DNA of 64,000 nt from Cordilura impudica (GCA_963682025.1 OY821518.1:143719529-143783528); one strand, 5' to 3'. Positions 42,691 to 53,480 are shown, numbered from the stretch's first letter. Numbers and translations are program-made. The notes: a model not told the origin generated them from the sequence alone.

Positions 42691-44659
42691 TGTAATGTGA
42701 ACTGTTTAATTTGCCAAACAGTCAGAGGTGATTATTACACGAACAAAATTTTGTGTTAGAATAGTGATATTTTTAAAATATTTCCAAAAATATATGTTAT
42801 CTACACTTTAACGATTAGAAGGTGCCACGCCCACTAAAAATATTTACAAAAAAATATAGCCTATAGTACTTCCCATATTCCCAAAAAGACATTATAAAAA
42901 TTTCAGGAAGATCAGTTGATCAGAGATTAACTCCTGCAAACAAACACACATTACCTCTTTAAGAAGAATTCAAGCTTTAACGAAAAATTATTTGGATAGT
43001 CATAAAAAACAATTCTACAGATTAAAAATTCTATTTAAATAAACAATATAAAATGTTTAGTCCTGTTAAGAGTAATGTTATATAAAACAAAAGGATAACT
43101 GAAAAATATTACATTCTACAAAGTCGGTAATTAATCGCTAGCATCTCAGCCAAGTGGAAACCATAGTATTTTGAAGATCGGGCTGTAACACAGCTCATTT
43201 TGTTTTGAATCCGTAGTGACAGAAATTACGTGGCACCAAAAAATGTTTCTTAATTTTGGGGTTGTTTCTAAATGTCATTTATCGATTCAAGCAGAATTAA
43301 ATTTTATTGTTCCAAATAAATATTTAAAACAATGACGATTTTGATTTTATATTCTCCATGAGCTCAAAAGTCATTGATTTCTAAAAATCATAATATTTAC
43401 AGAAAACATTTGAGCAATATACTTAATGACTTTCACATCTCACGCTCATTGTTCATAAATTTTTATGTGAATTCTTTATACGTTGAATGGAAAATCACAG
43501 TTGGACACCTAAGAACAATGGCAACACAACCACAACAATAATCGTTTGAACATTCCATGTATGTATGTACGTGTATGTTGTCGAAATAGTCGCATAGTGT
43601 GATGGGTGATTAATTTTCGTAACGGTCATACAAAATTTTATTGTTGCTTCACAAACAATTGTTCAATAATTTCAAATAATATTTTTTCATATTTTTAAAA
43701 TCGCAACAAAACATTTTTGTATGAAGATCACGCTGATGAGTGGAATGGTAGCTGCACGTACACATGGGTGCTGTTGCATGTGTGTTGTAAATCAGGACTC
43801 GTGCTGCTGTAGTTTAATTTAGTTTAGTGGTTAGAGCATGCAAAATTTGTAATAATGATGTGGGTTTGGTATTGTTTTTTTTCCTTTTTGATTATATGGG
43901 ATTCGTCAACAATTTACAATAATTTTTAAAATTGTAGGGATATTAAAAACTAATAATACACAATTTAGAGCATTTAAACGCGTGCACATGCATGCCTTCA
44001 ATTTGATTTGGGTCAGTTATTCTCTAAATTATTATGGGTTTCAATCAATTGTGGTTTGTGGACAAGCGAATTTGGTAAAAGCTATTTTATTGCATCCCGT
44101 AGAGTTAATTATGATTGAAGATGTAATGCGAAAAAAAATAAAAACTATATTGAGTTTTTTTTTTGAATTAGCCACGCCCTTATTGAAGAAATACCGTTAT
44201 TAAATTTATTTATGATATTTGTTTTACTTAAAATATGATTTTAAAATTCTGTAAAAACTTGAAACATCTGTTATTTCACAGTTATTATTATTGGAAAATA
44301 ATTACAAATGCTCTTCAATATCGGTGATATAAAATTATAAAAAGACTCAATCTTGAAACGGCTTCCGGACCATAATTTTAAATTTTATTGATTAAAAGAA
44401 TTTTACTGGTCCCAAAGTTTGGTAATCATCATTTTACAGTTTCACAATTGTTCATAATTTAACAATTTATGGGTTGTTATTTTATTTAAATCGTTTAATC
44501 AATTTATTATAAAATAATAACGCAATAAATAAATTTTCTGTGACTCAAGTTTAACAATTAAAGAATTTATAACTAAAAATATAAAAATATAACTAAAAAT
44601 ATCACTTTAAAATTCTGGTTTGTTACTTACAATGTGAAACATTTTCGGAGTCTTTGTGT
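42691..44659. other. AT-rich sequence, no gene seen
   Basis: About 2 kb. Contains GGTGCCACGCCCACTAAAAA (42826-42845), a phrase common in dipteran dispersed repeats, and a (ATGT)n-like microsatellite near 43556-43575. No coding feature. Confidence 0.4.
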
Positions 44660-44855
44660 GGGGGATGAGAAATTCCAAGTCGGTGTAAAAGTATTATGCC
44701 AGTGTAGTAAAACCTCCCACGACTTTGGCGTTGTCAGGCCTTTCATATTTTTTCCTTATCTTGAAGTTTGTTTGCTTAGTTTTTGAGCTATAACTCAAGA
44801 CTTATTGATGATTCCTTCAGCAAAATTGTAGCTAAGGCTTAAATAAATAATTTTT
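44660..44855 (+). repeat. dispersed repeat family R4, copy b (inverted)
   Basis: Reads GATGAGAAATTCCAAGTCGG, CAGTGTAGTAAAACCTCCC, TTGGCGTTGTCAGGCC, TTTGAGCTATAACTCAAGAC and AAATTGTAGCTAAGGCTTAA, the reverse complement of copy a. Confidence 0.7.
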
Positions 44856-45184
44856 ATTAATGCGTCCATGTAGAAAATATATTAAAAAGTACTGATGTAT
44901 GTTTGATTTAATTTTAAAAATATCACTCATACGTATACATCTCTTATACTTTCCTAATAATTAATAATGATACGCCCTGACTATGTTATGTTATTAACAC
45001 TTTAAAAGCCAACAGTCTTTAAAATTAAAAATCATTCATTCTGTTTATTTAGTATAAATGAAAGAAACATAAAGTTAAACAATATGCGAAAATAAAAAAA
45101 ATGTGTATTTTGAAGGTTTTTGAGGCTGTACCCCCCAAGCAGGTACAATGACTCAATGCATGTGTATGTATGTTTATTTTTTTG
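44856..45184. other. no gene seen
   Basis: AT-rich; a motif GGCTGTACCCCCCAAGCAGG at 45124-45143 stands out by G+C content and lies just beyond the end of the piggyBac remnant, perhaps part of its terminus. Confidence 0.3.
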
Positions 45185-46490
45185 AATGAAAATTTTTGAA
45201 GTACTCCTTTTCTACACACAGAGGAATGTCACATACATCTTATTCGGTTGTGGCATTGACGACAGCGTAATGGTTTTTCAATTCTTTTTGGAAAATGGTT
45301 TCCAGCAGTAAGTGCTACACTAGGAACAACCGATCGTTTAGATATCGATGGTTGCGTGTAGTTTCGGAGGTAGTGCCGGACGATGGCACGATGAAACTGC
45401 AATAAGTCCATTTTTGAGCTGTTGGCTTCCTTGTATAACTTCCATGCTGTATCGTATCTGTAATCATAGAAACCTCTTTGTTCTTTTTTGAATTCTGCTT
45501 TCGATTTCAGCGGACATTTCATTGTTCTCGAAGCGTGTGTAGTACCAATAGCTCGAAATCCTTTTTGTTTTAGCAGAGACAAGAGCTCATGAGAAGTAAA
45601 AAAATTATCAAAAAAAAAAGATCTGTTTTAATTGGAACACTTTCCAAAAAATCCGAAACGACTCTAGATCCGAGTGATAGTTTTGATTTCTCCATAGTGA
45701 CATTTTGGGCTCCACAATATGTATCAAATTGATACACGTACCCACAACTACTCGCCAGCATCCAATTTTTGAAGCCAAATCTTACGGGTTTGCCTCTGAT
45801 GAATTCTTTTAAGAGTGACTTCCAAAATATTTCATCATTGACTCATCAATCGAAAGCTTTTCATGAATATATCCAAATTGGGAAAATTTTAATCATTGTA
45901 GTGTTTGCAGAGGTCTTACTTTTGCCATTTTGTCAGTTAGTATCAAATTATCGTTGCCAGCAAGATGAAGAAATTTTTTGATTTCCTTGAATCTGTTTCG
46001 GGACATATTGTTACAGACAAGTGGGAAACGGATGTCTTCCGATAATGCCCAGTACATATTCTCTCTCGGCATAAAGTGATACCCACTTAACAATAGAATT
46101 CCCAAAAAAAAAAAAAAAACGTTAAACCTTCTCTGTGAATTGAAAATTATGCGCATTACACTGTGAAGCATAAAGGACAGTTTGACGATATAGTTGACCA
46201 CTTCAGAATCAAAGTTTCGAACACTTGAAGCTCCGACTTTCCTCCTAACTTCGAAAACATTTAATTTCAATGGAACGTTCTCTTTTTGACCATTTGGGAA
46301 AGTGTTGATCTGGTTTTGAGTGCTGGATTCTGCGACGCAGTTCTTGCAGGGGTACATCGTCTTCGCTATCGCTGCTGCCAAAAACCTCTATATCACCCGG
46401 AATATCTTGCGGCATGATGTTGGCGATAAAATCCTCATCTATATTGATATCTGCATCTGGTCGAATATACGCAACATAAAAGATATTATG
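45185..46490 (-). pseudogene. piggyBac transposase, third copy, with deletion of the last catalytic segment
   Basis: Reads right to left: acidic N-terminus (GSSDSEDDVPLQELRRRI), FFLGILLLSGYHFMPRENMY, LSEDIRFPLVCNNMSRNRF, KKFLHLAGNDNL, DKMAKVRPLQ, EKLSIDESMMKYFGSHS (first Asp present), KPVRFGFKNWMLASSCGYVY, LSLGSRVVSDFLESVP, DNFFTSHELLSLLKQKGFRA (second Asp present), then RGFYDYRYD joined directly to TAWKLYKEANSSKMDLLQFH. About 100 residues, including the third Asp and the G-V-D-L-x-D motif, are missing at that junction. It ends with a Cys-rich domain (CRQCHNRIRC, C-D-I-P-L-C-V). Frameshifts at A and T runs near 45606 and 45835. It belongs to a different piggyBac subfamily from the 1.5-2.5 kb copy. 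Confidence 0.85.
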
Positions 46491-46620
46491 ATTTGAACCC
46501 CTTCCACAAAATCCAAAGCGGTGTCTAGATTATTAAATATTCTGCCAATAAAAGATTGATAGGTTGATGCTTTCAAATGCCAAGTCAATTCGAAAAAAAT
46601 CTAGACAAATATAATATAAA

Positions 46621-47411
46621 CAAGTAAGAAAATTATTGTCGGTCTAGACCGACTATACGATACCCTATACCATGCGTTTTGGTCCAACTAATTAGATATA
46701 GAAAATAAGCATGAACCAAAATTGAGTGGCATTGTTATTAATTTTTTTGGCTGCAGATATGAAAAAGTTCATATCGGGTGCCATATAAGTATATATGGGG
46801 ACTAGGTCGTAAAATGGACCGACCCTGACCATATTTGGCAAAGTCACTTATATTTAGAAAAAATATATACAAACCAAATTTGAGAAAAATCTGTGTAATA
46901 TTTTTGTTTTTTTTTTTATAGATTTTAGTGAAGATCGGGAAGCAGCTCTATATTGGGCCTATGAATAAAAATTGTCCCATAAGGATCATTTTTGGACTAC
47001 TGATTAATGGATGTAATAAACACATACAAACCCAATTTGAATAAGATTTATATGATAATTTGGATCTTATCGCAATTTAAGTCGATTTCATAGGGGTCAT
47101 TTGTATGGGGGCTAGGTCTGAACATTGACCGGTTCTCACCGTTCATCCTATGGCTGATGAAAGCTTATATACCAAATTTCATCAAAATATATTCATATTT
47201 GCGACCTGCAATTTGATTACAAGCTTTACATGGACACACAGACGGACGGACGGACGGACGGACGGACGGATGGACATTGTTAAATCGAATCAGGTAGTGA
47301 TTCTGAGTCGATCGGTATAATAAAAGATAGGTCTAGGTCAAATATTTTTGGTAGTTACAAACAGCAGCACAAAGTCATTATACCCAAACCACATAGTGGT
47401 ATAGGGTATAA
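46621..47411 (+). repeat. dispersed repeat family R1, copy d (most complete)
   Basis: Opens CAAGTAAGAAAATTATTGTC with a TCGGTCTAGACCGA hairpin, carries every internal landmark, a GGAC tandem run (47241-47271), TCGGTATAATAAAAGATAGG, and closes CCACATAGTGGTATAGGGTA. About 790 bp. Used here as reference for the other copies. Confidence 0.88.
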
Positions 47412-47582
47412 AAATCCAATGAAAATATATACGTTATCAGCCATTGTACCCAAGCGAGTACACTGTTTTTCAAACCTACATTTTGCTTGGAAATTCACTT
47501 TTTTATGAACAAATTTTTTCAAATTAGAAAAAAACAAGCCTTTTTATTTGTAAATCAAGTGCAAACTCTTTTAATTTTTACG
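47412..47582. other. no gene seen
   Basis: Short AT-rich spacer between R1 and the direct-repeat-bounded insert. Confidence 0.3.
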
Positions 47583-48638
47583 CGACACACTTTTTACAGA
47601 AGTCTCTTGAGTTTTACGTGCGTTCCTGTCATGTTGACTTAACCACACGGTGGTCTTAGCACTTGGATAGATACTATGCGTCTTGCCTTCGCCCCGCCAT
47701 AAGACGGTTACAAGCTGGAGTGATGTTCACGGCATCACTCCACACTTTGTTATTGTGTCGAGCCTATCTAAAACCCTTTTGCTTTAGAGCTAGCAACACC
47801 TGGGTGGATGCACCTCCACATCGATCTGTGATCTGCCCGCGTTACGGGCACCACAAGCCACTGCGAAACTCCCCGAGGGGCCGTTCCCAATGAGATCGTA
47901 AAGATTCGTCAAAGACTTCTGCATTGACCTTGCTTACCATAGTACTGTTTTCTGACCCATTTTCACGCACTCTTGTATCGTCAAAAAAGACTTCTACTCA
48001 TGCTACATCCGACATTCTTGCATCCGATTCATCTTGCGACTCATCTTCCACTCATGCCACCCAAACAACGCATATACCAGCATTCCCATCCAACGCATAT
48101 ACCAGCTCTTCCACTCCACAACCACCCCTACTAGTCACACACAGAGATCTCCTCTGCACATCAGATTCGAAAGCCTCTAGTGCCACGTTCGTAATGTGGT
48201 CCAGCAATACCATCAATTCAAATTGGACTCACATATATTAAAGGCGTGTGACAACCTTTTCATCTGGTTGGATGTTTCACGATCCACCAGTCGGCTATCA
48301 GATTACAGTGTTATGGTTCGCTTGGTATCCGCAAGAAGTCGAAGAGTCTTCTTTTTGGGCAATTCGATCTCCCCGCAGTACCAAATTTAGCGCCTTTTGG
48401 TAAGGCTTCGCTACTAATTAGCCAATTTAGTAACTACCAGTTATCCCCCGTGTGTGATTGCACTGGCAGACATTTCTCCTCCTTAACCTTTAGCCGCTAG
48501 GAATAATCACCAGAATTAACTGGCTTTGCCTAGCGTTGCCCAGGAGTACCACTTGGAGGTAGGTTATAGGCCATTGTATCACGTCTCTGGCAAGCCAGTT
48601 CATAATGAATACAACTTTTGCTCCCACACACTTTTTAC
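47583..48638. mobile_element. ~1.04-kb GC-richer insert bounded by a 16-bp direct repeat
   Basis: ACACACTTTTTACAGA occurs at about 47584-47599 and again at about 48626-48641. The DNA between is markedly richer in G+C than its surroundings and carries several open but unrecognised frames (plus strand, Ser/Thr-rich around 47950-48240, with a short internal duplication CGCATATACCAGC at 48070 and 48100). A direct repeat of this length is typical of a target-primed retrotransposon insertion. No reverse transcriptase or tRNA-like promoter boxes were identified, so the class is open. Confidence 0.45.
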
Positions 48639-48641
48639 AGA

Positions 48642-49008
48642 GTCAAACGATTGCTGACCTACACAAACTGCACAAATTTGAAAAAGACTAAACAAAAAAG
48701 CGAAATTCAGTGTACCGTTATTTGTTGCCGCTGTTTTGTCAATGTGGTTTTATTAAGCAGAGTACACATAACACAAAATAAAAAAAAAAAAATAAAAAAC
48801 AATGAAAAACGCGCTTCTTATTGGATTTATGGCATTTCAAATATGAGAATTTTTCTGTACCTGTGCAAGTACAATTGCCAGTAATGAGTTAAAAAAATTG
48901 ATCTAAAAAAAGGGGAAATGAAAATTTCTTGAACAATCCATTCAATAATACTAGAGGACCCCTGCTGCTCCGCAGCATTATATTATCTTATATTTATTTT
49001 TATAATAT
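48642..49008. other. no gene seen
   Basis: AT-rich with a poly-A stretch (48777-48800). No feature supported. Confidence 0.3.
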
Positions 49009-49158
49009 AATACCAAAATTTGCCAAGAGAAGTTAACGTACAGCAATGCCAAAATATGCCAAGAGAAGTTAACGTACAGTAATACCAAAATTTGCCAAGA
49101 GAAGTCAACGTACAGTAATACCAAATTTTGTCAAGAGAAGTCAACGTACAGTAAAAGC
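49009..49158. repeat. 36-bp tandem repeat, about four units
   Basis: Unit core CCAAGAGAAGTTAACGTACA followed by GnAATnCCAAAATnTG. Spacing between successive CCAAGAGAAG is 36 bp. Period is a multiple of three, so minus-strand translation shows a matching 12-residue repeat, but nothing suggests it is a gene. Confidence 0.85.
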
Positions 49159-49337
49159 AAAGTTGATTCTCCACGCATAACGAATTTAAGCAGTTAATAG
49201 TTCAAAAGAAGGAGATTGATCCACTGTGTGTTCTTAGACCTATGTCAACAGCCTACGTTAATTAGAACTCTAGTTATAGAGGTTTGAGAGAAGAAAAATA
49301 TTCATAAATTCTTTTAATATATAAGATTAGTCCAAGT

Positions 49338-49545
49338 TGATTTGCTGAATAATGAAATGAATAATCATCCATGATTCCTGAGTTATTGCTAAAAAATAAG
49401 AAAAAAACATAAAGATCAGAAGAAAATATAAAAGGTCTTAAAAAAGTTTGGCCTGAGAACGCCTAACCTTTCGGAGGTTTTACTATACTGGGCTAGTACA
49501 TTCAGCCTGACTTGGAATTTCTCACCACCCCCGAATGGCTGTTGC
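49338..49545 (-). repeat. dispersed repeat family R4, copy c
   Basis: Reads TCCAAGTTGATTTGCTGAAT, CTGAGTTATTGCTAAAAAAT, AAATATAAAAGGTC, TTGGCCTGAGAACGCC, GAGGTTTTACTATACTGGGC and GACTTGGAATTTCTCA; same order and strand as copy a. Confidence 0.7.
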
Positions 49546-49572
49546 GATGTGTTATTGTTGTCTTCCAATTCA

Positions 49573-49746
49573 TTTTTTTTTTTTTATATTTGGTAATTGT
49601 ATACAACACAAATCTTCATTGAATGAAAGAAAAAGCGAGAAGTTAACTTAGTTCTTGGAATTCCTGGTAATTTTTTGAGCCGTAATCTCGAGTGCCAACT
49701 TGGAAACTCCTTTACCGGCAACCTTGACAGGTTTCTTGACAGGTCG
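49573..49746 (-). pseudogene. possible processed retrocopy (3' end with poly-A)
   Basis: On the minus strand a basic open segment of about 32 codons (KKPVKVAGKGVSKLALEITA then QKITRNSKN) ends at TAA 49650-49648. About 60 nt of UTR-like sequence follows, and then a 13-base A run (T run 49573-49585 on plus). No obvious AATAAA precedes it. The layout is that of a 5'-truncated, reverse-transcribed mRNA. The protein composition resembles small basic nuclear or ribosomal proteins, but I do not recognise it. Confidence 0.4.
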
Positions 49747-49785
49747 ATAACTTCACGCAATTCAATAAGCAAACAAAAGCTAAAA

Positions 49786-49960
49786 CTAACTTATAACAAT
49801 GTTGCCAGATACATATTCGGACGTAAAAGATTTGACGAAGTCTCGTAGTTTTCAAAGCGGAGAAACAATGTTTCATTTGAATATCTGATAAAATGCCGAA
49901 CCCTGATATTTCTGCACAAAGCAACCAGATTATCTTTGCAAAAGGCTACAATTTTCCCGA
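49786..49960 (+). pseudogene. LINE fragment, same family as 59.8-62 kb
   Basis: Reads NVARYIFGRKRFDEVS, then YLIKCRTLIFLHKATR, parallel to NIARYIYGLSNYRTNGV and LLKIRTLIFLHKIIITREP near residues 600-650 of the LINE ORF at 59833-61989. One stop. Ends before an (ATA)n run. Confidence 0.6.
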
Positions 49961-49974
49961 TCTAATAATAATAA

Positions 49975-50420
49975 TAATAAATTCCCGTCGTACCTATAAT
50001 GAGCATAGGGCCATAACATATCTGTTCCATTCAATTCCATTCAATAGCATTTCTTGTGGTATCATTCAGTGGCCTTCGCAAGGTATGACCAATCCAACGC
50101 CATTTTCTTCTAAGAATTTCATTACTAATGGGGGTTGGATTTGTTTCTCTCCATATCCTTTCGTTCGAAATTGTTTGAGGCCAAAATATTCTTAGAACTC
50201 TTCGTAGACATCGATTTATAAACACTTGCAATGAGTTTATATCACGAACTGCTGCGTTCCAAGACTCGCATCCATAAAGAAGCACGGATTTAATGCAAGA
50301 ATTGAAAATGTTAATTTTTGTTCTTTTTGACATGTGAGGAGATCGCCAAATGGGATTTAAGAGACCAAATGATCGCTTACCAGGTGCTGAATTTAGGATC
50401 TCTAGTCCAAATAGGTGAGA
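49975..50420 (-). pseudogene. LINE fragment (RTE/BovB-like), C-terminal part
   Basis: Open minus-strand frame with RTKINIFNSCIKSVLLYGCE, SLQVFINRCLRRVLRIFWPQ, ISNERIWRETNPTPISNEI and RRKWRWIGHTLRR. The S-V-L-L-Y-G-C-E-S-W, N-R-C-L-R-R and W-x-W-I-G-H-x-L-R blocks are typical of the region after the RT in RTE-like elements. A (TAA)n run at 49963-49980 may be its tail. Class by pattern only. Confidence 0.7.
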
Positions 50421-50960
50421 AATGACGCACGAAAATGTAAAGATACTTTAATAAAATGTACAAACACATTTTTGATTGCTTGTTGCTTTTTGTACACGCA
50501 AGCAACAACAAACAAAAAATGAAATGTATATGCATTGCTTATAAACCAACAATCAAAAATGTAATTGTATGTGTTTACATTTATACTGATTGCATTTAAT
50601 AATTGCTTTCAATAAAAAAAAGCAAGAAAATACCTAAAATTTTTGTAATTATCATATTAATTTTAAACATCATTGTAAAAAATTTAGCCATGATAATATG
50701 AAATCTAGCCCTTTGATGTGTGAACATCTATACGCGCAGGGGGGTAAATTTCTAATTCACAATACAATCACAAAAACAGCGTAATATGTGAGCGTAAGAT
50801 CCTACGCGTAACATGTAAGCATTAAGACAAATCGGTGTGACATGATTGTTTGGTGAAAAAATTGTGATATGTAATAACCTTTTTGTCGCTGTTTTCTGCA
50901 TTTTATTTATTACCAGATGTTTACATATCTCCCCTGTGATCGGACTCACATGATTTTTTT
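50421..50960. other. no gene seen
   Basis: AT-rich; no recognisable feature. Confidence 0.35.
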
Positions 50961-50964
50961 AATG

Positions 50965-51020
50965 TGTTTAGAACGCCGGTGGGGTATCAAAGTTTCGACA
51001 CAGCCGCATTAAATAGTCTT
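50965..51020 (+). repeat. R2 family right-end fragment
   Basis: Reads GCCGGTGGGGTATCAAAG, TTTCGACACAGCCGCA, TTAAATAGTCTTATGCCCG; decayed but in R2 order. Confidence 0.55.
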
Positions 51021-51065
51021 ATGCCCGTTTTCTCAATAGGCGATTATCTTTTATCCCAACGAGAA

Positions 51066-51300
51066 ACTGCCGATTAAAGAAATTTGGTTTTCTCAATGTC
51101 TGGTTTTCTTCTATTTTGTCGCGAAGCTATTTATTTATCGTGCAGATAAATTATTCTCCCAACTTTCATATCAATTTTGAGAGGCATTGCCAACTGAAAA
51201 TAATTCTCCCAACTTTCATACATATTTTGGGAGGCATTGCCAACTGAAAATAATGTTTTTGTCGGTACATTGAGAAAACCAAAATTGTTAACCGGCAGAG
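51066..51300. mobile_element. MITE (~235 bp) with an internal 58-bp tandem duplication
   Basis: Inverted arms CTGCCGATTAAAGAA-TTTGGTTTTCTCAATGT (left) and CTGCCGGTTAACAAT-TTTGGTTTTCTCAATGT (right, inverted). Inside, TTCTCCCAACTTTCATA with AGGCATTGCCAACTGAAAAT is present twice in tandem (about 51152-51255). Confidence 0.6.
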
Positions 51301-51366
51301 TATCGGTCCAATAAATTTATGTCCTGGTTAAATAACAGGCAGTTTGACGATACATTTGGGCGAGTG

Positions 51367-51403
51367 TTGTATATTGTATTTTGTATTAAAATACAATATA
51401 CAA
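51367..51403. other. perfect 16-bp hairpin with 5-nt loop
   Basis: TTGTATATTGTATTTT, loop GTATT, then the exact complement AAAATACAATATACAA. Related GATACAATATACAAC phrases occur at about 51788 and 51912, so it may be part of a larger decayed palindromic element spanning about 51340-51960. Confidence 0.7.
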
Positions 51404-52235
51404 TCATTTGTTGTGAACAGTCAGTTGTATTTTCATAATGTAAAACGTTTTCTTTAGTAATTGTCGACCCAACGAGGAAATGTCGCTTCGTCACTTCTGT
51501 TATTGCCTACAAGAGAAAGCACGTGTCGGTGTTTGCTTTTTGGTCATAAGATGTACCCTGGCGTTTTAGTTAGGTACCTCTTTCATTTTAATTTAGAATA
51601 CAAAAAAAAAGTTAAAATGTTTTGGTTGAGACTGAAAGAGAAAATACATACTAAAAATATAAACATTAATTTTTATATAAATAAACTTTATTTGCATTAT
51701 TTGTCATTTTATATTTTATAATTATTTATGCTGTTAAAATTGTATGTATTTGTTTTTTCTTTTTCATAAAAACTGGCATTCACTTGGGACTGATATGTTA
51801 TGATACAATATACAACATTTACGAAACACAGCAAATGAAGTTGTATCGCTGTATCAGATTTTTCTATGCAAATTACCAATAACAATTTTACACTTTTGTA
51901 AAGTAATGCACGATACAACGATACAACACTTGTTGTGAATTGCCCAATTGAGATATCTGGCATTAGTTGTTTGTTATTCTTTTGTGAGATTTTTATTTAT
52001 ATTTTGAATATATAACATGTTAAATATTGCATTTCATTTAATAACGGTTGGAAAAAGGAATATTTAAATAATTATTTTCGATGTTTAGACTGCGATCAAA
52101 TTGATCTTGATTATTTTTTGTTGAATTCCTTGTTGTGCTAACTAGTACTGACACGTTGACACCTTACATTTTGTTAATAACGGGTTTTTGGTTTAGAGTT
52201 AATATCAATTAAACTGGCTTTATTTGGTAGAAAAT
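51404..52235. other. no gene seen
   Basis: AT-rich. Phrase TTGGGCAATTCACAACAAG (minus strand, near 51945) and TTGGGCGAGTGTTGTAT (plus, near 51352) could be inverted ends of one ~590-bp element, low certainty. Confidence 0.3.
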
Positions 52236-53010
52236 TTTGTGCCACTAAAGTTTAAATATCACCTGGACCATAAGGCCGCTACGACCGGTGCATACATGGT
52301 GCAATCTGTAAGCCCAGTTTTTACTTTCTGCATCATTTGCAGCCGTATTTCGCCAATAACTCATCGAATGGTGATTTCCAGGTGTTGAGTTGTCTCTGGT
52401 TTATTGGCGTAGACGAGTGACTTTACATAACCCCAAAGAAAATAATCCAATGGCCAACTAACAGGGCCATTACGTGAAATCATTCGTTCACCAAAAGTTT
52501 TTTGTGTGGCATATGCCTCCCTCCTGGTAGAGCCACATGCCAGCAATGGCAGCTAATTGAGGTACGAAAAACTTGTACTAATTTCTCTATACCGTTTACT
52601 GTGGACAGTAACCTTCTGCCCATCATCGTTTTTGAAGACATATGGACCAATGACTCCATCGGCCCACAAAACTCACCAAATTGGATGTCACTCCAAATTC
52701 GCCAATATTGCTTTCTCACGTACCCACTCAACTAAAAGTGAGCTTCATCGCCGAACAAAATTTTTTATAGAAAATTAAAATCAATATCAATTTGTTCTTC
52801 AGCCTATTGGCCCAATTCTTGCACAAGTTGAATCTTAAAAGCTATAAACCAAGATCGTTTCATAATATCTTCCATAGTGTGGATGTACATATCCACTGTT
52901 TGGTGTCTTACGGGATGCATGTTATCATCAAGAGTAAACGTGGTGCAAAAACGAGCTATTGTTCTTCTAATGGATTATGATGGATTATGATTACCATAAA
53001 ATGGATGAAG
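52236..53010 (-). pseudogene. Tc1/mariner transposase, decayed, third catalytic motif deleted
   Basis: Reads right to left: FGDEAHF (first Asp), LSGYVRKQYWRIWSDIQFGE, then scrambled frames, AYATQKTFGERMISRNGPV, SWP joined directly to LDYFLWGYVKSLVYANKPET, and a C-terminal piece LQMMQKVKTGLTDCTM. The eight residues that normally contain the third Asp (the R-S-x-D-L-T-P motif) are missing at the SWP/LDY junction, consistent with a 24-bp deletion. Related to, but clearly different from, the element at 32.2 kb. Inverted ends not identified. Confidence 0.75.
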
Positions 53011-53069
53011 TGCACGATAGTTTGGCCGAAGAGAACCATTATTTAGATTAAAAATTTCAACAATTTCCG

Positions 53070-53480
53070 TTTGTAACGCATCGAAATAAATTCCGGAGAC
53101 TTGGGGTCTCCATATATTTTCTTGATCATTATAACAAGGGAAGTTGATTTAGCGATGACCGTCTATCCGTCTCTCCGTCGGTATGTAGAAATCACGATCA
53201 CGCCGTCGATATCTAAGCTAGACCGTTTGTTTTTGTATAAAATCGTTTAGAGTTGCTATTTAAAATAGTCAAAATCGTTTAAAGGAGTCACGAGATATGA
53301 ATGAAACTTTTAAAAAACTTGAAAAAATAAAAATTTTCAGTGTGTTTGCTGTTTTTCTTAAGATATGTTGTATATGTTGTAATACTTCTTATTGTTGAAG
53401 TCATTGTAGTTGTCTGCATATTAATAGTGCACGTGTCACATTGACCTAAGAAAGTATTCCAATATTTTTTTATCGTTAAA
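53070..53480 (+). repeat. R2 family, internal fragment beside the satellite
   Basis: Reads GTTTGTAACGCATCGAAATA, GGGGTCTCCATATATTTTC, AGTTGATTTAGCGATGACC, CCGTCTATCCGTCTCTCCG, ATCACGATCACGCCG in R2 order. The A-rich right side grades into the heptamer array. Confidence 0.65.

Noticed and set aside
47663..48390. Several overlapping plus-strand ORFs as a host gene
   Set aside because: No start context, splice sites or recognisable domain; the whole segment is bounded by a direct repeat and reads like an insert.
49009..49174. ORF with 12-residue repeats as a small repeat protein
   Set aside because: It is only the translation of a 36-bp tandem repeat whose period is a multiple of three.
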